Below, piece after piece: positions 1 to 5,449 of a stretch of 5,449 bases of DNA. Position 1 is the first letter of the stretch, and every line of letters starts with the position of its first letter. The stretch is from Saprospiraceae bacterium. Its GTDB lineage: Bacteria > Bacteroidota > Bacteroidia > Chitinophagales > Saprospiraceae. The stretch is taken from assembly GCA_013001805.1 (NCBI GenBank), contig JABDLW010000474.1:1-5449 (forward strand), written 5' to 3'. The notes under the pieces are model-generated. The model saw only the letters and a program-made list of their open reading frames with translations. It was not told the DNA's origin and searched no databases. Position numbers and translations under genes: made by a program.

Positions 1-1338
1 CATCACCACTATGTAAGGTACGACGACCTGCTTTTTGACACGACGATGTATTATTTATTGTCAGCGGACCGGGTAGACATTGCTGGTCATTTGTTAAAAA
101 GGAATCCTTTTCTGATGTCGCAACATAACCAGCAGGCGCTTTATTTCTATTATTTAGGTATTTGCCAGATGTTGGATCCGCGAGGCTGGCCAAATTTCAA
201 ACAAGCAGAACAAAGTCTGAATCGGGCGGTCAGTGAAATGAAACGATCATTTACTCCTGACTATGGATTCTTCTCCGATGTGGAAAATGCCCGAGGCTAT
301 CTATCCATAACCGCCCGGGGACAGAGCACCAATGAGGAAAAGGAATTAGTATGTATCGTACGTCATGAGTTTATTAAAATGGCGATTTATCATTTTCGCG
401 AAGCCTTAATCTATAACCCGGAGAATGAATTTGCCCAACGAAATTTAGACACACTTCTGTCTAAATTACATCAGGCAGGATTACCTATCCCTGTGCATCA
501 ATATGCACAAAACTCGATAATTAATTCGGTTATTTCCTTCGATTCCCTGAATATTGATTCACTTAATAATACATCGAGGTTACCCCTTTTGGATTACAGT
601 CTTTTACCCAAAAACTACCAAATAATTCTGACTGAAATTTCCCGATACGATGAGATAATCCTGGTTTTAGACCTTAGCGGTTCGATGGATGATCCTGTAG
701 GTTGGAGCGTAGAAGCTTCAAAATTTGCTGTAGCACAGCAACTTGCCTTATATATATGTTTGCAACTCAGGGCTAATGTATTTCTCGGTGCTATTTCGGT
801 AGGTCGTGAATGTGACACCACGAGTATGGTATTAAATCATGCGGTAGCCAGTATCAGCAGGGAAGAAATTACTATGAAAATTGATGCCATCAGACCGTAT
901 GGACACACTCCGCTTAATAAACGTCTGCGAATGACAAAAAACATGTTTTCAGCCAGACAAAATCGAAAATTAGTATTTCTTCTTTCTGATGGCATGGATA
1001 CCTGCAATGAAATTCCCGACCTTTGTGGCACTGCAGCAATGCTCGCTGCACACGGGATAGATTTATCTATTTTCTCCTTCATTTACGAAACATTGGATCC
1101 CGAATCAAGGAGCGCGTATTCTGTGTACAATTGCATGGTGGCTCCCTCCGAGGGGACAATCTATAAAATCACCGAGGATGGTGGCCTGCAAGATAAAATC
1201 GAATATGAACCTGTGAGTAACAATACATTGATCCTGCCTGCTTTAGATACATCACACCTCTGGGCTAATAATCGAGGATTGTATCAATTTCCCATTGAAG
1301 GCGTCGTTCCTCCTGTAGAAAAGATCATTCAATTCTAA
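1..1338 (+). CDS. TPR-like / von Willebrand factor A (vWA) domain protein, 5' end outside the window
   Basis: The frame is open from base 1. The first ATG is at 46, with no ribosome binding site before it, and the 15 codons upstream read as a coherent protein (HHHYVRYDDLLFDTT). The true start therefore probably lies beyond the left edge. Residues are numbered from the ATG at 46. Residues 30-65 and 110-142 form amphipathic helices of TPR type; the second contains AIYHFREALIYNPENEFAQ. A linker follows, then a vWA domain from about 200 to 385. Its metal-binding MIDAS site is complete: DLSGS (D209, S211, S213), T288 in GHTPL and D315 in LLSDGMD, so Mg2+-dependent ligand binding is plausible. TPR plus vWA usually means a protein-interaction scaffold; the partner is unknown. 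No membrane segment is visible in this part, and a signal peptide cannot be judged. The last 45 residues match nothing I recognise. The vWA call is firm, the TPR call moderate. A genuine start at 46 remains possible. Confidence 0.8.
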   Translation, partial: HHHYVRYDDLLFDTTMYYLLSADRVDIAGHLLKRNPFLMSQHNQQALYFYYLGICQMLDPRGWPNFKQAEQSLNRAVSEMKRSFTPDYGFFSDVENARGYLSITARGQSTNEEKELVCIVRHEFIKMAIYHFREALIYNPENEFAQRNLDTLLSKLHQAGLPIPVHQYAQNSIINSVISFDSLNIDSLNNTSRLPLLDYSLLPKNYQIILTEISRYDEIILVLDLSGSMDDPVGWSVEASKFAVAQQLALYICLQLRANVFLGAISVGRECDTTSMVLNHAVASISREEITMKIDAIRPYGHTPLNKRLRMTKNMFSARQNRKLVFLLSDGMDTCNEIPDLCGTAAMLAAHGIDLSIFSFIYETLDPESRSAYSVYNCMVAPSEGTIYKITEDGGLQDKIEYEPVSNNTLILPALDTSHLWANNRGLYQFPIEGVVPPVEKIIQF

Positions 1339-1372
1339 AATTCATAATGTCTTAAGCCCTGTTCATTTCCCC

Positions 1373-1391
1373 GTGATCCTAGCATGATCAC
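1373..1391. repeat. Inverted repeat (hairpin), possible weak terminator of the vWA gene
   Basis: GTGATC (1373-1378) and GATCAC (1386-1391) are perfect reverse complements around a 7-base loop (CTAGCAT). The repeat lies 35 bases after the vWA gene's stop codon, a natural place for a transcription end. The stem is only 6 bp with half G+C, and no T tract follows (next bases CTAAAGATT). It is therefore not a classic intrinsic terminator, and a chance palindrome or protein-binding site is equally possible. Confidence 0.3.
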
Positions 1392-1499
1392 CTAAAGATT
1401 CACCTATTCTAAGTGGATCATTATTCGCTGTACATGATAGCATCAATCCCAATAAGATACCTCAAAAATCATACGAGGCGAACCTCAAGCAACGTTAGG

Positions 1500-1513
1500 T
1501 AATCGATAATCGA
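1500..1513. repeat. Tandem 7-bp direct repeat TAATCGA x2
   Basis: Two exact, adjacent copies of TAATCGA lie in the middle of the intergenic region. Two copies one unit apart could be a paired protein-binding site or a small slippage duplication. Nothing else in the surroundings decides between these, and chance is possible in AT-rich spacer DNA. Confidence 0.3.
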
Positions 1514-1639
1514 GACAGAACTGTTCATAATTTCAGCCGGTAAACTTAGTGGATTGACATACGAACTAAAACAGATGATGCACTGCATGAATTACCATAA
1601 ATGAATAAGGGATCAGGACGACCTGCTACTAAGAATGTT

Positions 1640-1657
1640 AAGGATTTACCAATCCTT
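1640..1657. repeat. Perfect 7-bp inverted repeat upstream of the DUF2147 gene, operator-like
   Basis: AAGGATT (1640-1646) and AATCCTT (1651-1657) are perfect reverse complements separated by TACC. The element ends 32 bases before the DUF2147 start codon and overlaps the -33-like TTTA (1645-1648) of the candidate promoter. It would thus be well placed as an operator for a dimeric regulator. Read as RNA it would instead form a small stem with a 4-base loop, followed by T-rich sequence (CATTATTTACTTATCTTT), resembling a weak terminator. The symmetry is directly visible; either role is inference. Confidence 0.35.
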
Positions 1658-1676
1658 CATTATTTACTTATCTTTA
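1645..1676 (+). promoter_or_regulatory. Candidate Bacteroidota-type promoter of the DUF2147 gene
   Basis: TTTA (1645-1648) and TATCTTTA (1669-1676) lie 20 bases apart. They resemble the Bacteroidota primary sigma consensus TTTG / TAnnTTTG with one mismatch in each box. The start of transcription would fall near 1683, giving a very short leader. A competing reading is that AGGA (1676-1679), 10 bases before the ATG, is a Shine-Dalgarno sequence. In that case transcription must begin further upstream and this motif is not the promoter. Both cannot be right. Confidence 0.3.
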
Positions 1677-1689
1677 GGAAATTGCATTA

Positions 1690-2175
1690 ATGATAAAAAG
1701 GCTCTTATCAGTTCTGACCATTGGTCTTCTTATGGTATTCTATCATAAGAACCTTAACGCACAAACTTGCCATGGCATTTGGAAAACAATCGATGATAAA
1801 ACCGACAAACCGGCATCGATAATGAAACTTTATGAGGAAGATGGCATTTTGTATGGTGATATCTTAGCTATTTTAAAGGAAGATACCAAACAAAAAAATC
1901 CACTCTGTGTGAAGTGCCCGGATGATCGCAAGGATCAACCCGTGATTGGCATGCAACTCATCCGTGGACTTACGCGAGATGGGAATCAGTGGTCTGGAGG
2001 TCACGTGGTTGATCCACACACAGGGAAGATCTATCGCTGCTACCTCGAATTACTGACACCTGACAAGCTAAAAGTCAGAGGGTATGTGGGGTTTTCTATT
2101 TTTGGCCGTACGCAATATTGGTATCGGACTCCGGATTACGAAGATACCCAAGTCCTCTCTTCCGGAACCAAATGA
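1690..2175 (+). CDS. Exported DUF2147 family protein
   Basis: This is a 161-residue protein of the DUF2147 family, whose biochemical role is unknown. Residues 1-24 form a signal peptide: MIKR, a hydrophobic core at about 5-18, and likely cleavage after NLNA. The mature part of about 137 residues should therefore be exported to the periplasm or beyond. The family pattern is complete and in order: GIWKTIDDKTDKP (29-41), a CxxC pair C73/C76 followed by KDQPVIGM (81-88), WSGG then DPHTGKIY (101-115), and KVRGYVGFS with GRTQYWYR (128-146). Length is normal for the family. With C27 and C117 the mature protein has four cysteines, so disulfides are possible. The start is well fixed: an in-frame TAG lies at 1675-1677, and AGGA 10 bases before the ATG may serve as ribosome binding site. 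It has its own 351-base upstream region and is followed by a 147-base gap, so it may be transcribed alone. Confidence 0.9.
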   Translation: MIKRLLSVLTIGLLMVFYHKNLNAQTCHGIWKTIDDKTDKPASIMKLYEEDGILYGDILAILKEDTKQKNPLCVKCPDDRKDQPVIGMQLIRGLTRDGNQWSGGHVVDPHTGKIYRCYLELLTPDKLKVRGYVGFSIFGRTQYWYRTPDYEDTQVLSSGTK

Positions 2176-2322
2176 CATTCTTTCCTCTGGCCTTATTTTA
2201 CATCATTGCCCGTAGTTGAAAACGAAATTTTGCCTCTGGTCAATCGTTATCTGACGCTTGTTTGCACGGTGAACTAAATTAGAGATATTGCACTATCTTG
2301 GTCTGCTTACAATCGTTGACCC

Positions 2323-3366
2323 ATGAAGCGTAATTTCCCATACTTGTTTTTTCTCATTCTATTGCTGCTGGTAACCATAGCATTTTTTGGCTTAATCAAA
2401 GATTATCTCCTCGCTTTATTCTGGGCTATTGTCCTTGCATTACTCTTTAATAATATCTACGATGTGATTTTGGCAAAAGTGGCTGGAAAAAAGAACCTTG
2501 CCTCCGCCCTAACACTTACTCTAATCCTGGTTGTGGTCATCGTACCTGTCTTTGCCGTGGGATATGCGGTTGTCAGTGAGGGAGTAAATTACTACCAGAT
2601 GATCGAAGCGGGCGAGTTTGATATTCAGGAAAAACTGGATGAGCTAAAAGGAAAAGTGCCACAATTTGAGAGTTTCCTGGAATCATTGTCTATTGATGTC
2701 GAGCAAGTAAGAAGCTCGGTTAACACCAGTCTGGCCAATTTCTCGAAATCGTTGGCGAGTAAGGCGTTCAATTTCACTCAGAATTTCATTGGGTTTTGTA
2801 TAGAGTTCTTCTTGATGCTTTACGTCTTATATTTCTTTTTGCGAGACGGTAAATGGCTAACCGAACGCTTAGTCTGGGTTCTTCCCATTGGAGATGAGAA
2901 GGAATGGGCTTTGATCAGGAGATTTGAGAGCGTTGCCAAAGCTACAGTAAAGGGAAGCCTGGTAGTGGCCATTGTGCAGGGCACTGTCGGTGGACTATTA
3001 TTTTATCTGGTTGGTATACCAGCGGCTATCCTCTGGGGAGTGCTGATGACACTGGTGTCACTATTGCCTTTGGGTAGTGGTATTATCTGGTTACCGGCGG
3101 CCATTATACTTTATTCCCAGGGCCAGGTGGCCAAAGCCATCATAATCGTTGCAGTAGGTGCACTTATTATTGGTCTGCTCGATAATTTTCTCAGACCCCG
3201 GCTGGTTGGAAACGACACAAAAATTCCGGATTACCTGATTCTGTTGTCGACATTGGGAGGACTCACCTGGTTTGGTATCAGTGGATTTGTTCTGGGCCCG
3301 ATCATCGCTGCATTTTTTATCACTTGCTGGGAAATGATGGGTGAAGGGTTAGCGCCCGACAGGTAA
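2323..3366 (+). CDS. AI-2E (PerM-type) family transporter
   Basis: This 347-residue polytopic inner-membrane protein has the architecture of the AI-2E/PerM (UPF0118) family: hydrophobic segments at about 8-43 (two close helices) and 61-86, a polar amphipathic stretch at 90-150, then segments at about 151-173, 209-231, 233-265, 269-287 and 300-335. Diagnostic motifs sit in the second half: LPLGSGIIWLPAA (248-260), DNFLRPRLVGND (287-298), and the terminal GG..WFGISGFVLGPIIAA pattern (312-330). Family members are linked to autoinducer-2 release, Na+/H+ exchange or other small-molecule export. The substrate cannot be told from sequence, so I give no gene symbol. Length is typical and both ends look intact. 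The start is bounded by an in-frame TGA at 2317-2319, only one codon separating it from the ATG. No clear Shine-Dalgarno precedes it. It lies 147 bases after the DUF2147 gene, and its stop is two bases from the converging SUKH-like gene. Confidence 0.92.
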   Translation: MKRNFPYLFFLILLLLVTIAFFGLIKDYLLALFWAIVLALLFNNIYDVILAKVAGKKNLASALTLTLILVVVIVPVFAVGYAVVSEGVNYYQMIEAGEFDIQEKLDELKGKVPQFESFLESLSIDVEQVRSSVNTSLANFSKSLASKAFNFTQNFIGFCIEFFLMLYVLYFFLRDGKWLTERLVWVLPIGDEKEWALIRRFESVAKATVKGSLVVAIVQGTVGGLLFYLVGIPAAILWGVLMTLVSLLPLGSGIIWLPAAIILYSQGQVAKAIIIVAVGALIIGLLDNFLRPRLVGNDTKIPDYLILLSTLGGLTWFGISGFVLGPIIAAFFITCWEMMGEGLAPDR

Positions 3367-3368
3367 AT

Positions 3369-3923
3369 TCAGAAATCCTTAAGCCTTTCTTCAATCCGGA
3401 CTTTTTCAAGCTTATAGTTTTCAGCTTCAATAGCAAAAGGAGGATTCGGGCGTAGGAGAAATCCTGGTTCAAGCGTGTTCCCTTCTTCCAGATATACCAG
3501 TAATGGTTCTAGAGAGAGGAAGTCTACCGGATCTGTAATTACTTCCTCGAGAAAGTCAAACAATTCCAATTCCAGGTCTTCCAACTCACCCGTTTCTGCC
3601 ATCAAATGCCACACTGTACCTACTCTGAGTATATACTGATCTCCAAGGCAATCCTGTGCAAAAGGCACATCGGAGGGTCGTAAATTGGAAAAAATTTTAT
3701 GCAGTGCGAATTCTCCCTTCCAGACATAATGGATCGAATGCCAGTCAGGATCATTTACACATCCTCGAATATGAAGCCCTCCCTGATAAGCTATAATTCC
3801 ATTTAAATCTTGCATCAGTGATTGGAGATCAGCTGGCAACAAGCTGTAAGTGTCATGATCTCTAATCTTTTCACCGGCATAAATCGTCCCTTTAAATTCG
3901 AAGTCCATACTAATCAACTTCAT
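3369..3923 (-). CDS. SUKH (SMI1/KNR4)-like small soluble protein
   Basis: This is a 184-residue, acidic, probably cytoplasmic protein with no signal peptide or membrane segment. It resembles the bacterial SUKH/SMI1-KNR4 superfamily. Characteristic elements are a GGLHIRG turn (48-54), VPFAQDCLGDQYILR (86-100), a strand with acidic turn (VWHLMAETGELEDL, 104-117), a helix FDFLEEVITDPVDFL (122-136) and a late PGFLL..NPPF (153-163). Known SUKH proteins are often immunity proteins against polymorphic toxins, or protein-binding modules; this function is not shown here, as no toxin gene is visible. The gene follows the MscS-type channel and overlaps its end by 14 bases, so translational coupling is likely. 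An in-frame TAA one codon before the ATG at 3923 limits the start. The purine-rich AAAGGA abuts that ATG with no spacing. The second Met (base 3908, MDFEF) begins one base after the channel's stop and is a serious alternative. The superfamily call is made by eye, with moderate confidence. Confidence 0.7.
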   Translation of the reverse strand: MKLISMDFEFKGTIYAGEKIRDHDTYSLLPADLQSLMQDLNGIIAYQGGLHIRGCVNDPDWHSIHYVWKGEFALHKIFSNLRPSDVPFAQDCLGDQYILRVGTVWHLMAETGELEDLELELFDFLEEVITDPVDFLSLEPLLVYLEEGNTLEPGFLLRPNPPFAIEAENYKLEKVRIEERLKDF

Positions 3924-4779
3924 CCTTTAAAGTCGAATGCACCTTGATGAAATTGAGTACTCTGCGGGCTGTTTTGCGTTTTATCTCTTTTTCCAACACC
4001 CGATCCAACTTATCGAGCGTGTATTGAAATTTAAATAAAATGGAATCTTTCTTTATTTCAACGATGCGAAGATTAAATGACTTTGGATCTATTTCATCCC
4101 GATAGATCTCAAGTTCCTTGATGAGGTTTTCTTCTAATTGCTCCACCGTGCCTTCAAATTGGGTGCCGAGTTCAAAGGGGATGCTTACCCGTTTTATTTC
4201 ACCCTTGGTAAAGTTGATAATATCGCCGTGATAAGCTTTGTCATTGGAAATAAATATCAGGTCTTCATCTTCACTTAACAGGGCTAATTTTGTCAAACTA
4301 AGATCAACAACTTTACCTTTGAGGTCTCCTATTCTAACGTAATCACCAATGCTAAGTTGCTTGGAAAAAACGATGACAAAGCCCGCAATTATTGAAGAGA
4401 TAAATTCACGTGATACGATGGCGATTGCTGCAGCTACGATACTTAAGGAAGTGAAAACGGTTTTAATATCAACTCCCCAAAGATCTAGCAGGAAAAAAAC
4501 AACGGCCATGGCAATAATAAGAACATAAATGTTCTGTACCCCGGAAGTAATATTATCCTGGGCTCCAAATCTCATTTCCTTCCTGATGCGGTACATGAGC
4601 ATCATGACACTTATGATCAGGTTTAACCCCCCGGCAAATAGGAGAAAACCAACCACATCCTGCATAAATCTGGACCACGGGTCGGGCAAGGCATCGAACG
4701 TATTTTGCCACCAAAGAACTGACAATATAGCGACGAGAATAAACTTTGCCAGCAATCGAACAAGTACTTTCTGTCTCAT
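3910..4779 (-). CDS. Small MscS-family mechanosensitive ion channel
   Basis: This 289-residue inner-membrane protein matches the small-conductance mechanosensitive channel family, which opens under membrane tension to release solutes on hypo-osmotic shock. Hydrophobic segments lie at about 8-24, 40-64 and 80-100. The pore-lining helix and its extension follow at 105-138 (TSLSIVAAAIAIVSREFISS, then IIAGFVIVF), with small residues Ala/Ser as in known pores. The beta domain follows: IGDYVRIGDLKGKVVDLSLT (144-163), corresponding to the canonical GEYVDLGGVAGTV region, and ISNDKAYHGDIINFT (177-191), corresponding to IPNGKIIAGNIINFS of E. coli MscS. Residues 195-280 form the C-terminal alpha/beta part, ending in a basic helix (EKEIKRKTARR). 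The length is close to E. coli MscS, with one extra N-terminal helix likely. An in-frame TGA nine bases upstream makes the ATG at 4779 the first possible start. No Shine-Dalgarno is seen. It is the first gene of a two-gene unit with the SUKH-like gene. Confidence 0.93.
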   Translation of the reverse strand: MRQKVLVRLLAKFILVAILSVLWWQNTFDALPDPWSRFMQDVVGFLLFAGGLNLIISVMMLMYRIRKEMRFGAQDNITSGVQNIYVLIIAMAVVFFLLDLWGVDIKTVFTSLSIVAAAIAIVSREFISSIIAGFVIVFSKQLSIGDYVRIGDLKGKVVDLSLTKLALLSEDEDLIFISNDKAYHGDIINFTKGEIKRVSIPFELGTQFEGTVEQLEENLIKELEIYRDEIDPKSFNLRIVEIKKDSILFKFQYTLDKLDRVLEKEIKRKTARRVLNFIKVHSTLKDEVD

Positions 4780-4801
4780 AATTGGTCAAGTGATGACAGT
4801 G

Positions 4802-4833
4802 CAAAGGTGCTCAATTTCTCTCATTTTTGTAAA
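4802..4833 (-). promoter_or_regulatory. Candidate promoter of the mscS-like / SUKH-like unit
   Basis: On the minus strand TTTA (4833-4830) and CACCTTTG (4809-4802) are 20 bases apart. The -7-like box matches TAnnTTTG in all but the first position, and the -33-like TTTA differs from TTTG in one base. Predicted transcription would start near 4796, leaving a leader of about 17 bases before the ATG at 4779. The same spacing appears before the DUF2147 gene, which mildly supports both. No repeat or regulator site was recognised around it. Confidence 0.35.
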
Positions 4834-4876
4834 TGTTTTCCCATTTGATAAACTGGAACGGCCGACTGGCGTTATT

Positions 4877-4888
4877 TATATAATTTCG
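4877..4888 (+). promoter_or_regulatory. Possible -7 element for the sugar dehydrogenase gene
   Basis: TAATTTCG (4881-4888) differs from the Bacteroidota -7 consensus TAnnTTTG at one position and sits inside an AT-rich patch (TATATAAT, 4877-4884), about 39 bases before the start codon. The nearest upstream TTTG (4844-4847) is 33 bases away, too far to be the matching -33 box. This is only a weak guess at where transcription of the rightward gene begins. Confidence 0.2.
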
Positions 4889-4926
4889 CACATGACCTGC
4901 TTTAACTTGATTGAAAAACAGCCAAG

Positions 4927-5449
4927 ATGAAAAATAAACCTTTTCTCCTTTTTGTCATATTCCTCTGTCCTCTGCTGGGATGTGCCCAACAGAATCCGGA
5001 TTTTCCTGTGAGTGAGGCCGAGCAGCTGGTTGATACGATTTCTTTGGACTTTAAGAATCCCTGGAGTTTCACCTTCCTTCCTGACGGTGCGATTCTGGTG
5101 ACGGAGAAAGAAGGAACTTTACATCATTTGAAGGATGGAATAAAACAGGACATTGGTGGTCTGCCTGACATTTATGTGAGGGGTCAGGGGGGATTTCTTG
5201 ATATCACACTCCATCCCGACTATGCGAACAATGGATGGATATACTTTAGCTACGGATTAAGTAAGGAAAATAGCCGGGGAGGAAATACCGCAGTGATGCG
5301 AGCACGACTGCAGGATATGAATCTAAGCGATCAGCAAGTCATATTTGAAGCTACCCCGGAATCAACCAAAGGACAGCATTGGGGAGGAAGGTTGACATTT
5401 GACAAGGAAGGATTCCTCTACATTTCTGTAGGAGACCGCGGTTCCAGGG
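4927..5449 (+). CDS. PQQ-dependent sugar dehydrogenase lipoprotein, 3' end outside the window
   Basis: The first 174 codons of a glucose/sorbosone dehydrogenase family protein are present (soluble aldose sugar dehydrogenase type, a six-bladed beta-propeller using pyrroloquinoline quinone and Ca2+). Residues 1-18 are a lipoprotein signal peptide with lipobox LLGC, so C19 would be lipidated and the enzyme held in the envelope. Family motifs follow in order: NPWSFTFLPDGAILVTEKEGTL (44-65, the first blade), VRGQGGFLDITLHPDY (84-99), a YFSYG strand (106-110), GGNTAVMRARL (118-128), and QHWGGRLTFDKEGFLYISVGDRG (150-172). H151 corresponds to the catalytic base of this family. Such enzymes oxidise the C1 hydroxyl of aldoses to lactones, passing electrons to the respiratory chain; the exact sugar cannot be read from sequence. 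An in-frame TGA at 4912-4914 makes the ATG at 4927 the first possible start, and no Shine-Dalgarno is visible. Full members are roughly 350-450 residues, so over half is missing. Confidence 0.92.
   Translation, partial: MKNKPFLLFVIFLCPLLGCAQQNPDFPVSEAEQLVDTISLDFKNPWSFTFLPDGAILVTEKEGTLHHLKDGIKQDIGGLPDIYVRGQGGFLDITLHPDYANNGWIYFSYGLSKENSRGGNTAVMRARLQDMNLSDQQVIFEATPESTKGQHWGGRLTFDKEGFLYISVGDRGSR

Larger units (their letters stand above)
1339..1689. other. 351-base intergenic region without a gene
   Basis: All three plus-strand frames are broken by frequent stops, and no protein-like ORF with a start is visible on either strand. The stretch holds a hairpin-forming inverted repeat (1373-1391), a tandem copy of TAATCGA (1500-1506 and 1507-1513), and a second inverted repeat next to a promoter-like motif just before the DUF2147 gene. 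No tRNA-like cloverleaf or recognisable riboswitch core was found by eye. A small RNA cannot be excluded. It is the longest non-coding stretch in the window. Confidence 0.6.

Noticed and set aside
615..821. 68-codon open frame on the minus strand inside the vWA gene
   Set aside because: It lies wholly opposite the well-supported vWA domain, has low-complexity composition and no family resemblance: a shadow frame.
837..1082. 81-codon open frame on the minus strand inside the vWA gene
   Set aside because: It is antisense to the MIDAS region, whose coding is clear; no domain or ribosome binding site supports it.
22..1627. 11-base direct repeat GACGACCTGCT at 22-32 and 1617-1627
   Set aside because: A few 11-base repeats are expected by chance in a window this size, and neither copy is flanked by other mobile-element or att-site features.
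2261..2301. TTTG (2261-2264) and TATCTTGG (2294-2301) as a promoter for the AI-2E family gene
   Set aside because: The boxes are 29 bases apart, well beyond the 20-base spacing seen at the other two candidates, and the -7 box is imperfect, so it is not listed as a feature.
4553..4804. 83-codon minus-strand frame overlapping the channel gene in another frame
   Set aside because: The channel frame over the same bases has clear membrane helices; this one is Cys/His/Arg-rich with no recognisable pattern.
4529..4930. 133-codon plus-strand open frame opposite the channel gene and across the divergent promoter region
   Set aside because: It overlaps the conserved MscS-type gene and runs into the start of the sugar dehydrogenase gene. 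The translation looks non-protein-like and matches no family.
1..5449. A toxin-immunity or defence island linking the vWA and SUKH-like genes
   Set aside because: The two genes are on opposite strands and separated by over 2 kb with ordinary envelope genes between. No nuclease, toxin, ATPase or mobile-element gene is present.

Overview
The window looks like chromosomal DNA from a Bacteroidota bacterium, probably a free-living member of the Saprospiria or Cytophagia type. This is inferred from the AT-leaning composition, the near absence of Shine-Dalgarno sequences before most genes, the Bacteroidota-style -33/-7 promoter-like motifs, and the protein set (DUF2147 secreted protein, PQQ sugar dehydrogenase lipoprotein, TPR-vWA protein). 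The finer placement is a guess.

Layout, left to right. A TPR-like/von Willebrand factor A protein runs off the left edge and ends at 1338 (+). A 351-base gap without a gene follows, holding two perfect inverted repeats, a 7-bp tandem repeat and a candidate promoter. Next come a small exported DUF2147 protein (1690-2175, +) and an AI-2E (PerM-type) family membrane protein (2323-3366, +). Two bases after the latter's stop is the end of an opposing two-gene unit on the minus strand: a small MscS-type mechanosensitive channel (4779-3910) followed, with a 14-base overlap, by a small soluble protein resembling the SUKH (SMI1/KNR4) superfamily (3923-3369). A 147-base divergent promoter region separates that unit from the start of a PQQ-dependent sugar dehydrogenase lipoprotein (from 4927, +), which is cut by the right edge.

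The genes do not form one pathway. Most concern the cell envelope: an exported small protein, a polytopic permease-like protein, an osmotic release channel and a periplasm-facing oxidoreductase lipoprotein. The tightest functional hint is the overlapping channel and SUKH-like pair. I see no CRISPR array, tRNA, rRNA, insertion sequence, phage gene or recognisable defence system. The window is largely ordinary, and the items most worth a second look are the channel/SUKH pair and the inverted repeat at the DUF2147 promoter.
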